Source of the DNA: Actinomycetota bacterium
Lineage (GTDB): Bacteria; Actinomycetota; Coriobacteriia; Anaerosomatales; Anaerosomataceae
Direction of reading: 5' to 3'
NCBI GenBank assembly: GCA_004348925.1
Contig: RCMX01000006.1
Coordinates: 491,443 to 555,442, forward strand
Length of the DNA stretch: 64,000 bases
The position numbers and the translations under genes were made by a program. The notes under the pieces are model-generated. The model had not been told where the DNA came from, did no database searches, and was given only the letters and a program-made list of their open reading frames with translations. Of the stretch, positions 1 to 8,174 are shown piece by piece; within the stretch, counting starts at the first letter, position 1; the number at the start of each line of letters is the position of its first letter.

Positions 1-937
1 CGACCACCGTCGAGGTGTTCTCTAGCACCGTTACACCCTCAAGACCGGCGAGCGCACGGGTGACCGCCGGCGAGTCATGGTTGCCCGGCACGAATACAAG
101 CGGCCGGGACTCATCGAGCGCTGCGACCGCGGCCGAAGCCTCAAAGGAGGTTCCATACACGTTGATGTCCCCGGTGTGGAGCACGAAGGCGACATCGAAC
201 GCCTCGGCAAGCTGGATGGCGAGCTCGCCGCCGACGGGGTCAAGGTGCGTGTCCGAGATGTGCAGCACGCGAACGGTGCCCGGCATCGCCCCGCCCGAAG
301 CGAAGACCTGCGACGTGCCATAGTACGACGCCAGGTCGCCGGCGACAGCACGAACGGTATCCCGCAGCTCGCCGACGTTGATGAGACGCTCCTGCACCGT
401 CGATACGAATCCCGGCGCGTAGGTAAGCGCTCCCCGATACGTCGGCTGCGCGAATGCGCCCTCGTCGAAGGCAAGCGCTCCCCACACGCCGACCAGCACC
501 AGTGCCGAGACGAGCGTGCCGACGACCAGAGCCGCCCGCCTGGGCTTCATCCGAGACGCGAGAAGCATGAGTCCGCAGGTGAGCGCAGCGGCGAAGACCC
601 CGAGCGCGTATGTGAGCCTGAGGCCCGACATGAGTTGTGAGCGCAGCGTGTCGATCGTGTCGCCAGTGGGAACTCCCTCGGCAACCCAGCGCTGGATCTC
701 CGAGATAGCGACGTCTTCCAGCCGCAACTCCACCTGCATTGGCGCGTCGTGCGTGCGTGCATCGACGGAGCCGAAGGGTGGCAGCGCGAGCGTCGTGCGG
801 CCCACGCCGGGATGAAACGCGGCGCCAACCGTCACCGGCCCGACCGAGAACGAGGAGTGCGCGGCCAACGCGAACGCGACCAGCGCCAGGCCGACCGCAG
901 CGGCGATCACCAGCAGCTGTCGTACGCGCTTGAGCAC
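1..937 (-). CDS. Membrane-anchored metallophosphoesterase (C-terminus outside window)
   Basis: Calcineurin-like metallophosphoesterase, probably acting outside the cytoplasm. The GTG start has GAGGAG four bases upstream. Hydrophobic segments lie near residues 7-26, 107-128 and 135-157. The metal-binding core follows: 'HISDTHLD' (about 227-233), 'LHTGDINVYG' (253-262) and 'FVPGNHDSPA' (282-291), the DxH, GD and GNHD motifs of the fold. The remaining metal ligands lie beyond base 1, so only about 312 residues are seen. The substrate cannot be inferred. It follows the hcp group on the same strand after a 61-bp gap and may be a separate unit. Family assignment is firm; function beyond phosphoester hydrolysis is unknown. 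Confidence 0.88.
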   Translation of the reverse strand, partial: MLKRVRQLLVIAAAVGLALVAFALAAHSSFSVGPVTVGAAFHPGVGRTTLALPPFGSVDARTHDAPMQVELRLEDVAISEIQRWVAEGVPTGDTIDTLRSQLMSGLRLTYALGVFAAALTCGLMLLASRMKPRRAALVVGTLVSALVLVGVWGALAFDEGAFAQPTYRGALTYAPGFVSTVQERLINVGELRDTVRAVAGDLASYYGTSQVFASGGAMPGTVRVLHISDTHLDPVGGELAIQLAEAFDVAFVLHTGDINVYGTSFEASAAVAALDESRPLVFVPGNHDSPAVTRALAGLEGVTVLENTSTVV

Positions 938-998
938 GTCACTCCTCGGCCGAGACGAACAGGTGCCTCCAGCTTACACCGCGGTCCCGCCCATCGCG

Positions 999-1325
999 CT
1001 AATGACAGGTGAAGCAGTCGCGGATGTGCCGCGTAGCGTGCTGGGCCTGGAGCACCGGGTCGTCGCTGTGGCAGACGCACCCGGGGATCGGCACGACGAG
1101 CGCACGCTCGAGAGCAGGCTGCTGACCGCTTGCGACGAGCTCGCTGTACGCCGAGCGCATCTCGGGCGTGCGCACCCACATGCCACCGAAGAGGTACAGC
1201 ACGATGCCGAGCGCCGCAAGCGCAGCCACCGTCCATCCGATGCCGAGCAGCACGCGCCGGAGGATCCGGCGGCCCCGCGAAGGGGCCGCCGTCTCCGGAG
1301 TCGCTACTGGTTCGAGCTCGCTCAC
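999..1325 (-). CDS. Small membrane protein ending in a CXXCH haem motif
   Basis: A 108-residue protein with one transmembrane helix (about residues 24-48) and a short outer domain carrying 'CVCH' (83-86) and, as its last five residues, 'CFTCH' (104-108). CXXCH is the covalent c-haem attachment motif, so one haem, or a metal site built from both Cys pairs, is likely. The GTG start overlaps the hcp stop codon by four bases (GTGA), so the two are translationally coupled, and the protein may pass electrons to or from Hcp. It is too short to be a complete NrfH-type cytochrome. The sequence resembles no family I can name. The coupling is seen directly; the electron-transfer role is inference. Confidence 0.75.
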   Translation of the reverse strand: MSELEPVATPETAAPSRGRRILRRVLLGIGWTVAALAALGIVLYLFGGMWVRTPEMRSAYSELVASGQQPALERALVVPIPGCVCHSDDPVLQAQHATRHIRDCFTCH

Positions 1326-2959
1326 GCCGCGCCGAGGATCGTTGCGAGGTCCTCGGCAGCCGTGGCACCGATCGGCTTGATATCGAACGTGTCCACGAGC
1401 ACCTGCAGCACTGCGGGCGTGATGAACGCCGGCAGGGTGGGCCCGAGGCGGATGTCGGTGATGCCGAGGTGCAGGAGCGTCAGCAGGATCGCCACGGCCT
1501 TCTGCTCGTACCACGACAGGATCATCGAGAGTGGCAGCTCGTTCACGCTGACTTCGAATGCCTCGGCGAGCGCGACAGCGATCTTGATTGCCGAGTAGGC
1601 GTCGTTGCACTGGCCCACGTCGAGCAGGCGCGGGATGCCGCCGATATCTCCCAGCTGCTTGTCGAAGAAGCGGAACTTGCCGCATGCGAGCGTGAGCACG
1701 ATCGTGTCGGCCGGTGCCTGCTCGACGAACTCGGTGTAGTAGCTGCGACCCGGCTTGGCGCCGTCACAGCCGCCTACCAGGAAGAAGTGCTTGATCGCGC
1801 CGGACTTCACGGCGTCGATGACCGTCGGGGCGACGGAGAGCACGGCGTTGCGGCCGAAGCCGACCATCACAGAGCCGCCGTCGAACTCCTCGGTGAAGCC
1901 GGGAAGCGCGAGCGCGCGGTCGATGACGGCTTTGAAGTCGCCGTTTTCCACATGCACGGCCCTGGGGTGCGCCACCCGGCCGGTCGTGAAGATGTTCTCG
2001 GCGTACGTGTCTTTGGGGAGCTGGATGCAGTTGGTCGTCATGAGGATCGCGCCCGGGAAGGCGTCGAACTCCTTGCGCTGGTTCTGCCACGCGGTGCCGT
2101 AGTGCCCGTAGAAGTGCGGGTACTTCTTGAGCTCCGGGTAGCCGTGTGCCGGCAGCATCTCGCCGTGCGTGTAGATGTCGATGCCGAGGCCTTCGGTCTG
2201 CTCCAAGAGCTCCTTCAGGTCCTTGAGGTCGTGTCCCGAGACGACGATCGCCTTGCCGGGCCGATGACCGAGCGGAACCGAGGTGGGAACCGGGTGCCCG
2301 TAGCTGCCGGTGTTCGCGGCATCGAGCAGCTCCATGACCCACAGGTTGACCTCGCCGGTCTTGAGCGCGAGCGCCACCCATGCGTTCAGGTCGAGGCTCG
2401 TGTCCGAGAGCGCGGCCAGCAGCTCGTGCATGAAGGCGTACACGTCCGGATTCTCGTGGCCGAGGACGCGCGCGTGGTCCGCATACGCGGCGATGCCCTT
2501 GAGCCCGTAGACGGCGGTCTGCTGCAGCGCCTGCACGTTCTCGTCACGCCGACGATCCGAGAAGAGCCCGACGGCTTCACCTTGTGCCACAAGCTCCGCA
2601 AGGTCGCTTGACGGTCCGAACGCGACCGCCGGATCGCTCGCATCAACGACGCCGCCTGCGGCTTCGACCTTCGCGAGCAGCGAAGCTTTCACGGCCGCGC
2701 CTTCGCGGATGACGCCCGCCAGGTGCTCGGCATCGAAGTCGACGTTGGTCACGGTCGTGAAGAGCGCCTGCGTGGTGTACACATCGGCATCATGATCCAC
2801 GACACCGACCTTCGCGCCGGCGACCGCTACGGCCGCGATCCCCTTGAGCTGATGCAGCACGAGGTCCTGCAGCGCCGCCACCTCGGCGGTCTTTCCGCAC
2901 ACCCCGACGGTAGTGCACCCAACGCCCTTGTTGGCCTGCTCGCACTGGTTACAGAACAT
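1322..2959 (-). CDS. hcp: Hydroxylamine reductase / hybrid cluster protein, class I
   Basis: Hybrid cluster protein of 545 residues, the usual family length. It detoxifies nitric oxide and hydroxylamine in the anaerobic cytoplasm. The N-terminal Cys pattern is C3-x2-C6-x8-C15-x5-C21, which marks the class I (anaerobe-type) cubane cluster. Hybrid-cluster ligand motifs are visible further on: 'SGHDL', 'HGEMLPAHGY', 'TTNCIQ', 'GGCDGA', 'ACGKFRF', 'VGQCND' and 'SWYEQKAV'. A good ribosome site (AAGGAG, nine bases) precedes the ATG. Upstream on the same strand lie ferredoxin and ygbA-like genes, and divergently a Crp/Fnr regulator. The 207-bp leader holds a large foldable inverted repeat. Very sure of identity. 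Confidence 0.97.
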   Translation of the reverse strand: MFCNQCEQANKGVGCTTVGVCGKTAEVAALQDLVLHQLKGIAAVAVAGAKVGVVDHDADVYTTQALFTTVTNVDFDAEHLAGVIREGAAVKASLLAKVEAAGGVVDASDPAVAFGPSSDLAELVAQGEAVGLFSDRRRDENVQALQQTAVYGLKGIAAYADHARVLGHENPDVYAFMHELLAALSDTSLDLNAWVALALKTGEVNLWVMELLDAANTGSYGHPVPTSVPLGHRPGKAIVVSGHDLKDLKELLEQTEGLGIDIYTHGEMLPAHGYPELKKYPHFYGHYGTAWQNQRKEFDAFPGAILMTTNCIQLPKDTYAENIFTTGRVAHPRAVHVENGDFKAVIDRALALPGFTEEFDGGSVMVGFGRNAVLSVAPTVIDAVKSGAIKHFFLVGGCDGAKPGRSYYTEFVEQAPADTIVLTLACGKFRFFDKQLGDIGGIPRLLDVGQCNDAYSAIKIAVALAEAFEVSVNELPLSMILSWYEQKAVAILLTLLHLGITDIRLGPTLPAFITPAVLQVLVDTFDIKPIGATAAEDLATILGAA

Positions 2960-3042
2960 AGGTCTTCACTCCTTCTTCCACCCTGGATGGCATGTGTGTT
3001 TGTGTCATCTGTTGCTAGGCGCCGGACCCGACAAGGTCCGCC

Positions 3043-3148
3043 GCGAGTTCCGCAGCCCGAGCGACGATTTGCGGTGTCGGTCTCTGGCGAGTTCCGCAGC
3101 CGGGGCAACGCCCCGGCGAGGACTGTCTGAGCCAGAGACTGATACCGC
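3043..3148 (-). promoter_or_regulatory. Structured leader upstream of hcp (nested inverted repeats)
   Basis: Between the ferredoxin gene and hcp an 18-base arm at 3071-3088 pairs with 3131-3148; its two non-identical positions become G-U pairs in RNA. Inside it sits a perfect 8-bp hairpin, 3099-3106 with 3110-3117. A 15-base direct repeat (GCGAGTTCCGCAGCC) occurs at 3043-3057 and 3087-3101. Wobble-compensated arms suggest an RNA structure in the hcp 5' leader, but a mobile palindromic repeat is an alternative. No U-tract follows it, so it does not look like a simple terminator. Confidence 0.45.
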
Positions 3149-3166
3149 GAAGCGTCGCCCCAAGCC

Positions 3167-3553
3167 TTACCCGTGGATCAGCGACGGCAAGCATCGCGTG
3201 CACACCCAGGTGCTCGTCCCTTTGGTGCGCACCGGCAACAACGGCGCGTGATCCTCGTCCGTTCCGCAGATGTGACACACCTGCGGGATGTACGTCTTGA
3301 GCTTCTCGGCGATGATCTCCTCGGCGGCTTCGTGGTCGAAGGGCACCGTTTCGCGGGTCTCGATGGTGAGCGCGCCGGTGGGGCACACGCCGAGGCAGAA
3401 CCCGGCGCCGTCGCAGAGCTCCTCGCGGACGACCTTCGCTTTGCCGTTCTCGATGACGATGGCGCCCTCGGCGCACGGCGACACGCAGAGGCCGCAGCCG
3501 GTGCAGAGCGCTTCATCGATGTGGACGATCTGTCGGGTGATGGTGGTGGTCAT
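3167..3553 (-). CDS. 2x[4Fe-4S] ferredoxin with C-terminal Cys4 ribbon
   Basis: A 128-residue electron carrier. The first cluster motif is 'CTGCGLCVSPC' (about residues 17-27). The second is 'CDGAGFCLGVCPTGA', spaced differently from classic bacterial ferredoxins. After a short helix, 'CHICGT' and 'CTRC' form a probable zinc or rubredoxin-like ribbon at the C-terminus. The ATG overlaps the stop of the upstream ygbA-like gene by one base (TGATG). Position suggests it is the electron donor to Hcp, as ferredoxins are in other anaerobes. Domain reading is firm; the partner assignment is inference from neighbours. Confidence 0.9.
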   Translation of the reverse strand: MTTTITRQIVHIDEALCTGCGLCVSPCAEGAIVIENGKAKVVREELCDGAGFCLGVCPTGALTIETRETVPFDHEAAEEIIAEKLKTYIPQVCHICGTDEDHAPLLPVRTKGTSTWVCTRCLPSLIHG

Positions 3554-3999
3554 CAGGATTCCTTCCTCGCGCCGGACTCGCCGGCCTGTTTGCGGTACTT
3601 GCGCGCCTCGAGCGCGTGTTTAATGCCTTCGATCGCGTAGCCGTGCAGCGCCGAGCGGGGTCCGCTGTAGCGCATCATCTGCCGCTGCCATGCGCGCTCG
3701 TCGGAGTTGTAGCAGTGCGTGTCGCAGTGCGCGCAGAACGGCTTGGGGTCCTTGGGACAGTACGCGCGGCGCTTCTCGGCATAGCGAAGGTGCTCTGCGC
3801 ACTCGTCGCACAGCACCGGCAGCCTGGAGCCGTACACGCCGAGAGAGGCGGCGTCGCTGACGAGCGGCGTGCGAATGCGATCCGCGTGATCGCCCCTGCA
3901 GTAGATGCCGACGAAATCGCCAAGGGTGCGCGTGTCTTTTCGGACCTGCCGGTCCGCCATGCGTGCCCGGAACTTCTCGGCCATGCTGGATTCCCCCAC
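3553..3999 (-). CDS. Nitrous-oxide-stimulated-promoter family protein (YgbA-like)
   Basis: Member of the small Cys-rich family that includes E. coli YgbA, which is induced by nitrosative stress; the biochemical role is not established. Family marks seen are 'IYCRGDHAD', 'LCDECAEHLRYAEKRR', 'CPKDPKPFCAHC', 'HCYNSDER' and 'MMRYSGPRSA', with seven Cys able to bind metal or a cluster. I chose the GTG at 3999 because GGAAAGGA lies just upstream; an ATG at 3984 is possible. It heads the operon ygbA-like, ferredoxin, hcp, and is divergent from a Crp/Fnr regulator across a 98-bp gap holding an Fnr-type palindrome. NO-responsive expression is therefore likely. Confidence 0.85.
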   Translation of the reverse strand: MGESSMAEKFRARMADRQVRKDTRTLGDFVGIYCRGDHADRIRTPLVSDAASLGVYGSRLPVLCDECAEHLRYAEKRRAYCPKDPKPFCAHCDTHCYNSDERAWQRQMMRYSGPRSALHGYAIEGIKHALEARKYRKQAGESGARKES

Positions 4000-4053
4000 A
4001 CGGTTTCCTTTCCTCGACTGGGCAGACTGTACCCTCGCGGTTCGCGGCGAACC

Positions 4054-4067
4054 TTGACTCATGTCAA
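4054..4067. promoter_or_regulatory. Crp/Fnr-type operator TTGAC-N4-GTCAA
   Basis: A TTGACTCATGTCAA palindrome in the gap between the divergent ygbA-like operon and the crp/fnr gene. Arms are perfect and the 4-base spacer is that of Fnr-type boxes (TTGAT-N4-ATCAA). It probably binds the adjacent regulator and controls one or both promoters. Confidence 0.75.
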
Positions 4068-4097
4068 AATCGGCAGGTGACTTTGCCGAGGAGGCCC

Positions 4098-4814
4098 ATG
4101 GTGCCGAGCGAAACCCCCCGACCCGACGTACTGGCTGCGTTCACCGCGTGCCGGCTGTGGCGTGCCGCAAGCGCCGATGCGATCGCGCGACTCGCGCGTG
4201 CCGCGCAGGTGCAGCAGGCGCCGCGCGGGACGCAGCTCGCGGCCGAAGGTGAACCCGCTGGCCGACTTGGCGTGATCGTCTCGGGGAAAGCCCGCGTCTT
4301 CCATCTGCAGGCGGATGGCCGCAGCATCACCCTCGAGACCGTGGAGTCCGGCGAGCCGTTCGTGGCCGTGGCCGCGCTCGCCGGCGGTCGCAACCCCGCA
4401 AACGTCGAGGCCGCCACAGACGCGACCGTCGCCTGGCTCGATCGCGAGACGCTCTTCGCCCTCATGGCCGAGGAACCCGTGGTCGCCCGCAGCCTCATCG
4501 CCGACCTCGCATCTCGGGTCGTGAACCTCACGGCCGTCGTGCAGACCCTCGCACTCGATGTACCCGGTCGCCTCGCACGCTACCTCTTCCAGCGTGCGCT
4601 CGCCGTCGGCGAAGCGACCCCCGAGGGGCTGAAGGTCTCGCTCGGCATGAGCAAGGCCGAGCTGGCGGCGTCGCTCGGCACGGTTCCCGAGACGCTCTCA
4701 CGTGCATTCGCCCGCCTACGCGACGATGACGTCGTCGCCGTGAGAGGCGCCGACGTCATCGTGTTCGATGTGGGTGCGCTTGCGCGCCTTGGAAGCGGTT
4801 ACGAAGAGGGCTGA
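4098..4814 (+). CDS. Crp/Fnr family transcriptional regulator
   Basis: A 238-residue regulator with an N-terminal cyclic-nucleotide-type sensor barrel ('GRLGVIVSGKARVF', 'GEPFVAVAALAGG') and a C-terminal winged helix whose recognition helix reads 'ELAASLGTVPETLSRAFARL'. The sensor region has a single Cys and no Fnr-style N-terminal Cys cluster, so an oxygen-sensing [4Fe-4S] site is unlikely; haem or NO sensing as in DNR/HcpR-type relatives would fit. The ATG at 4098 has GAGGAG four bases upstream. It is divergent from the hcp operon, which it probably activates through the palindrome at 4054-4067. It overlaps the convergent membrane-protein gene by 16 bp. Confidence 0.9.
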   Translation: MVPSETPRPDVLAAFTACRLWRAASADAIARLARAAQVQQAPRGTQLAAEGEPAGRLGVIVSGKARVFHLQADGRSITLETVESGEPFVAVAALAGGRNPANVEAATDATVAWLDRETLFALMAEEPVVARSLIADLASRVVNLTAVVQTLALDVPGRLARYLFQRALAVGEATPEGLKVSLGMSKAELAASLGTVPETLSRAFARLRDDDVVAVRGADVIVFDVGALARLGSGYEEG

Positions 4815-5542
4815 TCCGCCGCTCGACGCGCCTTGATCGCCTCGGCGCCCTTCTGCAGCGTTCCTGCCTTCAGGAAGCCCCAGAGCAACAGTGCGGATGC
4901 AACCATCTCACCCGGGTACAGTCCCACGGTCTGCCCGGCGCGTGCCATAGAGCCGGCACCCGCGATGATGAGCGTCCCCACGAAGATGAGCACGTTCGCC
5001 CATGAGCGGTAGCGGTACTCGGGCTTGGGCCAGAACTTCACGACCGACCACGCCGACCCACCCAGCAGCAGGAGCGATCCCGGGATGTTGAACGCGAAGC
5101 TCATCGCACGCGGGAACGACATGCTCTCGCCAAGCGCCGAGCCGCCCACGGTGATGCCGGCGACCAGGTTCTCGGTGATGAGCGTGGTCGTGAAGACGCC
5201 GTAGAGGAACACGCCGAGTGCAACCAGGTTGAAGACCAGGTAGATGTTGCCGAGCGTCTTCTTCTTGGTGATGAGATAGAGCGTGCCCAGGCCGAGGAAC
5301 CCGACCATCGAGGCAGCCAGCACCATGTAGATGCGATACACGGTGGGATCCCACGTCCCGGTCAGCTCGGAGACCGCCTCCATGACGGCCGCAACGGCGT
5401 AGAACAGGAAGCCGACTGCCCAGGCCAACTGGTGCGGCTTGCGGCGCTCGTACCACTGCTTCGCAAGTAGACCGACGTAGACGAACCCGAGCGTTGCTGT
5501 TAGAGCCGGCCACCACCATGCGGACCAGAAAGCCGTGTCCAT
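4799..5542 (-). CDS. Seven-helix integral membrane protein, unknown function
   Basis: A 247-residue, very hydrophobic protein with about seven transmembrane helices, short charged loops ('QWYERRKPHQLAW', 'ITKKKTLGN', 'WPKPEYRYRSW') and a Lys/Arg-rich cytoplasmic tail. The start at 5542 follows GAGGAGG. Trp and Tyr cluster at the membrane edges. I do not recognise the family. Its 3' end overlaps the convergent crp/fnr gene, and the next gene upstream on the same strand is an Ala-rich anchored protein 31 bp away, so they could be co-transcribed. No cofactor ligands are evident. Confidence 0.75.
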   Translation of the reverse strand: MDTAFWSAWWWPALTATLGFVYVGLLAKQWYERRKPHQLAWAVGFLFYAVAAVMEAVSELTGTWDPTVYRIYMVLAASMVGFLGLGTLYLITKKKTLGNIYLVFNLVALGVFLYGVFTTTLITENLVAGITVGGSALGESMSFPRAMSFAFNIPGSLLLLGGSAWSVVKFWPKPEYRYRSWANVLIFVGTLIIAGAGSMARAGQTVGLYPGEMVASALLLWGFLKAGTLQKGAEAIKARRAADQPSS

Positions 5543-5573
5543 GCATCCTCCTCGTTTGTCTACGCGCAGCGTG

Positions 5574-6527
5574 TCACTGCGCGGCTGCGGCCTTGACCCG
5601 GTCGTCCGCCGCACGCGCGGCGTCACGCGCCTCGAAGTACCGCGCGATCGCGTCTTTCGTGAGCGTCTCGTACGCGGCGGCAAGCGCGCCCGCCGGTGTC
5701 GTGGTAAGTGCCGTTGCCTGGGCCACGACCTTCTTCTCCTCGGCGTTGTACGCATCCAGGAGCTTGTTGGCGTCCTCGACCTTGCCCGACAGCCATGTCG
5801 CGTCTATCTTCCGCGAGCTGTCGAGAAGCTTGAGCCTCGCGTCGATGTAGCTCGTGAACGGCGACATGTCCGCCTCGGGGAATCCCGCCGTCACGGTATC
5901 GAGCAGCGAGCGGGCCGCTTTGAGCTTCGCGGTTGCCTCGTTCGAAGCCTTGGTAGACGCTTCGACGCCGGCCTTGGTGTGCTTGTTGTACTCGGTCGCA
6001 GCGTTCACGGTGAGCGTCCCTGCTTCGGCTGCAAGCGTCCACGCGTCGCGAGCGGCATCGAGCACTGCGCCAGCGCGCATATCGACCTTCAACACGCTGT
6101 CGGCCTCGGAGAGCATCGACTTGCGAGCGAGCACCGCGTCTCGAACCGCGGCAGCCAACACCGCATCGCCGTTCGAGAGCCCTGAGACCGCTTCATCCAG
6201 GTACGCCAGCGCGTCATTGAGGTCGCTACTAGCCGCTGCCGACACGTCAAGCGCCTCGGTAGAGGCCGGAACAAGCGCCGAGGTGATCTCGCTTCGTACG
6301 GCGTTGTCCACCTGTAGCACGCCCGGTTCGGCAGCCGAGAGCTTCTCGATGGCGCTGTCGAGATCGCCGCGCGCACTGCTCGCGCTGGACAGCCGCCCCA
6401 CACCAATCAGGGCGGCAGCGCCCACGACGGTGACGGCGACCAACACCAGTGCGACGCGCAGCGCCTTGCGTGGCTTCCGTGGTTGGACCGAAGCGCCTGG
6501 AGCCGTCACACCATCGTCGATTTCCAT
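5574..6527 (-). CDS. Membrane-anchored, Ala-rich helical extracellular protein
   Basis: A 317-residue protein with a short cytoplasmic N-terminus, one transmembrane helix (about residues 24-46) and a long Ala/Asp/Lys-rich, almost Cys-free domain predicted to be all alpha-helical or coiled coil. No catalytic motif is visible, so a structural or sensory role outside the membrane is possible. Its start lies inside the 3' end of the upstream histidine-kinase-like gene (22-bp overlap), so the pair is translationally coupled and may work as a signal pair. Family not recognised. Confidence 0.75.
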   Translation of the reverse strand: MEIDDGVTAPGASVQPRKPRKALRVALVLVAVTVVGAAALIGVGRLSSASSARGDLDSAIEKLSAAEPGVLQVDNAVRSEITSALVPASTEALDVSAAASSDLNDALAYLDEAVSGLSNGDAVLAAAVRDAVLARKSMLSEADSVLKVDMRAGAVLDAARDAWTLAAEAGTLTVNAATEYNKHTKAGVEASTKASNEATAKLKAARSLLDTVTAGFPEADMSPFTSYIDARLKLLDSSRKIDATWLSGKVEDANKLLDAYNAEEKKVVAQATALTTTPAGALAAAYETLTKDAIARYFEARDAARAADDRVKAAAAQ

Positions 6528-8050
6528 CGCTCCTCCTCAGCAGGGCCGAGCGGCATATGTGCGGGCAGTTCGAGCTTGAACGAGGAGAACGGGGCCGCGG
6601 GCACGACCGTGAGCGTGCCCCCGTGCGCCTCGGCGACCAACCTGGCCACCTGCAGCCCAAGACCCTCCTCGCCGGTGCGCTCGTGATCGATCAAGTCCTC
6701 GAGGCGCTCGGCGAGATCCGCTGCCGCTGCGGCATCCGGTTCGCGGAGGTCGACATGGACCGTCGTGGTAGTGCCGTTCGTCGAAACTCGGAACTCTACG
6801 TTAGCGTCGGTGCTGCACTGCTGTGACACGCACCGCAGCAGACCGCGTACGGATGCCTCGGCACTCCGGCGATCGGCTCTCGCCAGCCCTTCGCCAAGAA
6901 CGGCCGTCGCCCTCGCGCGGGCATCACGGTTCTCGGCGGCATCGCGGGTGACAAGCGTCCGACAGAGCTCGGCCAGGTCGATGACCTCGGGCTCCAGCGT
7001 CTTGCCGCCCAGGCGCGAGAGCAGCATGAAGTCTTCGAGGAGACGGGCGAGCTCCTCGCACCGGGAGCGCAATCCACGGGTGACACGCGCGCGCTGCTCG
7101 GCGTCCTCCTGGATGGCAGAACGGGAGAGCAGATCGGCATAGCCGATGACGGCGGTGAGCGGACCCGTGATCTCGCGCACCATCACGTCGGTCAGATCGG
7201 TTTCAGCCGTGCGACGACCATCACTCCCGGCGGGGTGCCCGGACAGCCGTGCGATCGCCACCACCGAGCTGGCGTTCCCGGTCTCATCAAGAAGCGGCAG
7301 CAGGGTCATGCGAACAGGGAGCCGCGTGCCGTTCTTGTCGCACTGGATCATCTCCCGCTCCGAAGAGCGACCATCGAGCGCGGTCTCGCGGATCCGACTC
7401 CTCGCGAAGCGGGTCCATCCTGCGTCGAGCGTCGACACCGACTTGCCGACGACTTCATCGGCACTCCACCCGTACAGCTGCTCGGCGGCGGCGTTCCACC
7501 GGCGTATCACGCCATCCAGATCGATCTGCACGACCGCGTCCGATGTGGACGCGAATGCCGCTTCAAGCAGCGCACTCAGTTGCTCGAGCATGCCGAGACG
7601 AAGCAATTCTGAGGCGAAGAACCGCTCGGCCGCGATACGTGAGCCGACCGAGGCGCCGTGAGCAGCCGCCAATCTGAGCGCTACCGCATCGGGAATCTGA
7701 TCGACGACGGCAAGCGCTGCTCCAACGGGACCTTCCTCGGACCACCAGGGCACAAGAAGCGCTGAACATTCCGGGTAGTCGGGGTCGGACCATGTCTCAA
7801 GAACACCGGCGGCGCCCTTGCACAGTATCGAGACGGATTCCGGGTGGTCCTTGGGGGCGATGTTCGCTGGTCGCGGGCGCCCAGGCGGCGACACGGCAAC
7901 ACCGTGCAGTTCGCCGTCGCGCCCCAACGAGAACCCGTGAACGACGCGTGCACCGAGCGCCTCGCGAAGCGTGTCGACCGCGGCCTGAAGCATCCGTTCG
8001 CTCCGGTCCGGTTGGCTCTCGATGATGCGCTTCACAACACGACGTCTCAC
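6506..8050 (-). CDS. GAF/PAS histidine-kinase-like protein without phosphoacceptor His
   Basis: A 514-residue soluble protein: GAF-like N-terminal domain (about 20-145), PAS domain (about 160-270, 'AVVQIDLDGVIRRWNAA'), then a HisKA-like helix and a degenerate ATPase domain. The H-box reads 'VREITGPLTAVIGYADLL': Arg292 sits where His is expected in 'HELRTPLTAIIGY'. The N-box Asn motif and the DxGxG G1 box are not recognisable, although a G2-like 'GEEGLGLQVARLVAEAHGG' survives. It is therefore probably a signalling pseudokinase or scaffold. GTG start with AGGGGG upstream. It is coupled to the anchored helical protein downstream, with no response regulator nearby. Confidence 0.85.
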   Translation of the reverse strand: MRRRVVKRIIESQPDRSERMLQAAVDTLREALGARVVHGFSLGRDGELHGVAVSPPGRPRPANIAPKDHPESVSILCKGAAGVLETWSDPDYPECSALLVPWWSEEGPVGAALAVVDQIPDAVALRLAAAHGASVGSRIAAERFFASELLRLGMLEQLSALLEAAFASTSDAVVQIDLDGVIRRWNAAAEQLYGWSADEVVGKSVSTLDAGWTRFARSRIRETALDGRSSEREMIQCDKNGTRLPVRMTLLPLLDETGNASSVVAIARLSGHPAGSDGRRTAETDLTDVMVREITGPLTAVIGYADLLSRSAIQEDAEQRARVTRGLRSRCEELARLLEDFMLLSRLGGKTLEPEVIDLAELCRTLVTRDAAENRDARARATAVLGEGLARADRRSAEASVRGLLRCVSQQCSTDANVEFRVSTNGTTTTVHVDLREPDAAAAADLAERLEDLIDHERTGEEGLGLQVARLVAEAHGGTLTVVPAAPFSSFKLELPAHMPLGPAEEERWKSTMV

Positions 8051-8162
8051 ACGCGGTTCCCCCTATCCTTTGTCCCCCTGTCTGTTGTAGCGTGCCGCCG
8101 TTCGTACAGCAAGCCTGTGCTTTTCTTAACGAACGGTATGGAAACTCTGGCACCTGTGTTGC

Positions 8163-8168
8163 TACGAT
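8163..8168 (+). promoter_or_regulatory. Possible -10 box for the 6C RNA
   Basis: TACGAT matches the -10 consensus well and would start a transcript near 8175, just before the first C-loop hairpin. No clear -35 hexamer is seen at 17 bases. Weak on its own; supported by the RNA and terminator downstream. Confidence 0.35.
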
Positions 8169-8174
8169 GCGGTA

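Noticed and set aside
1130-2611. Long plus-strand open frame over hcp
   Set aside because: Antisense shadow in a high-GC gene; composition is Arg/Ala-rich and the opposite strand encodes a clear Hcp.
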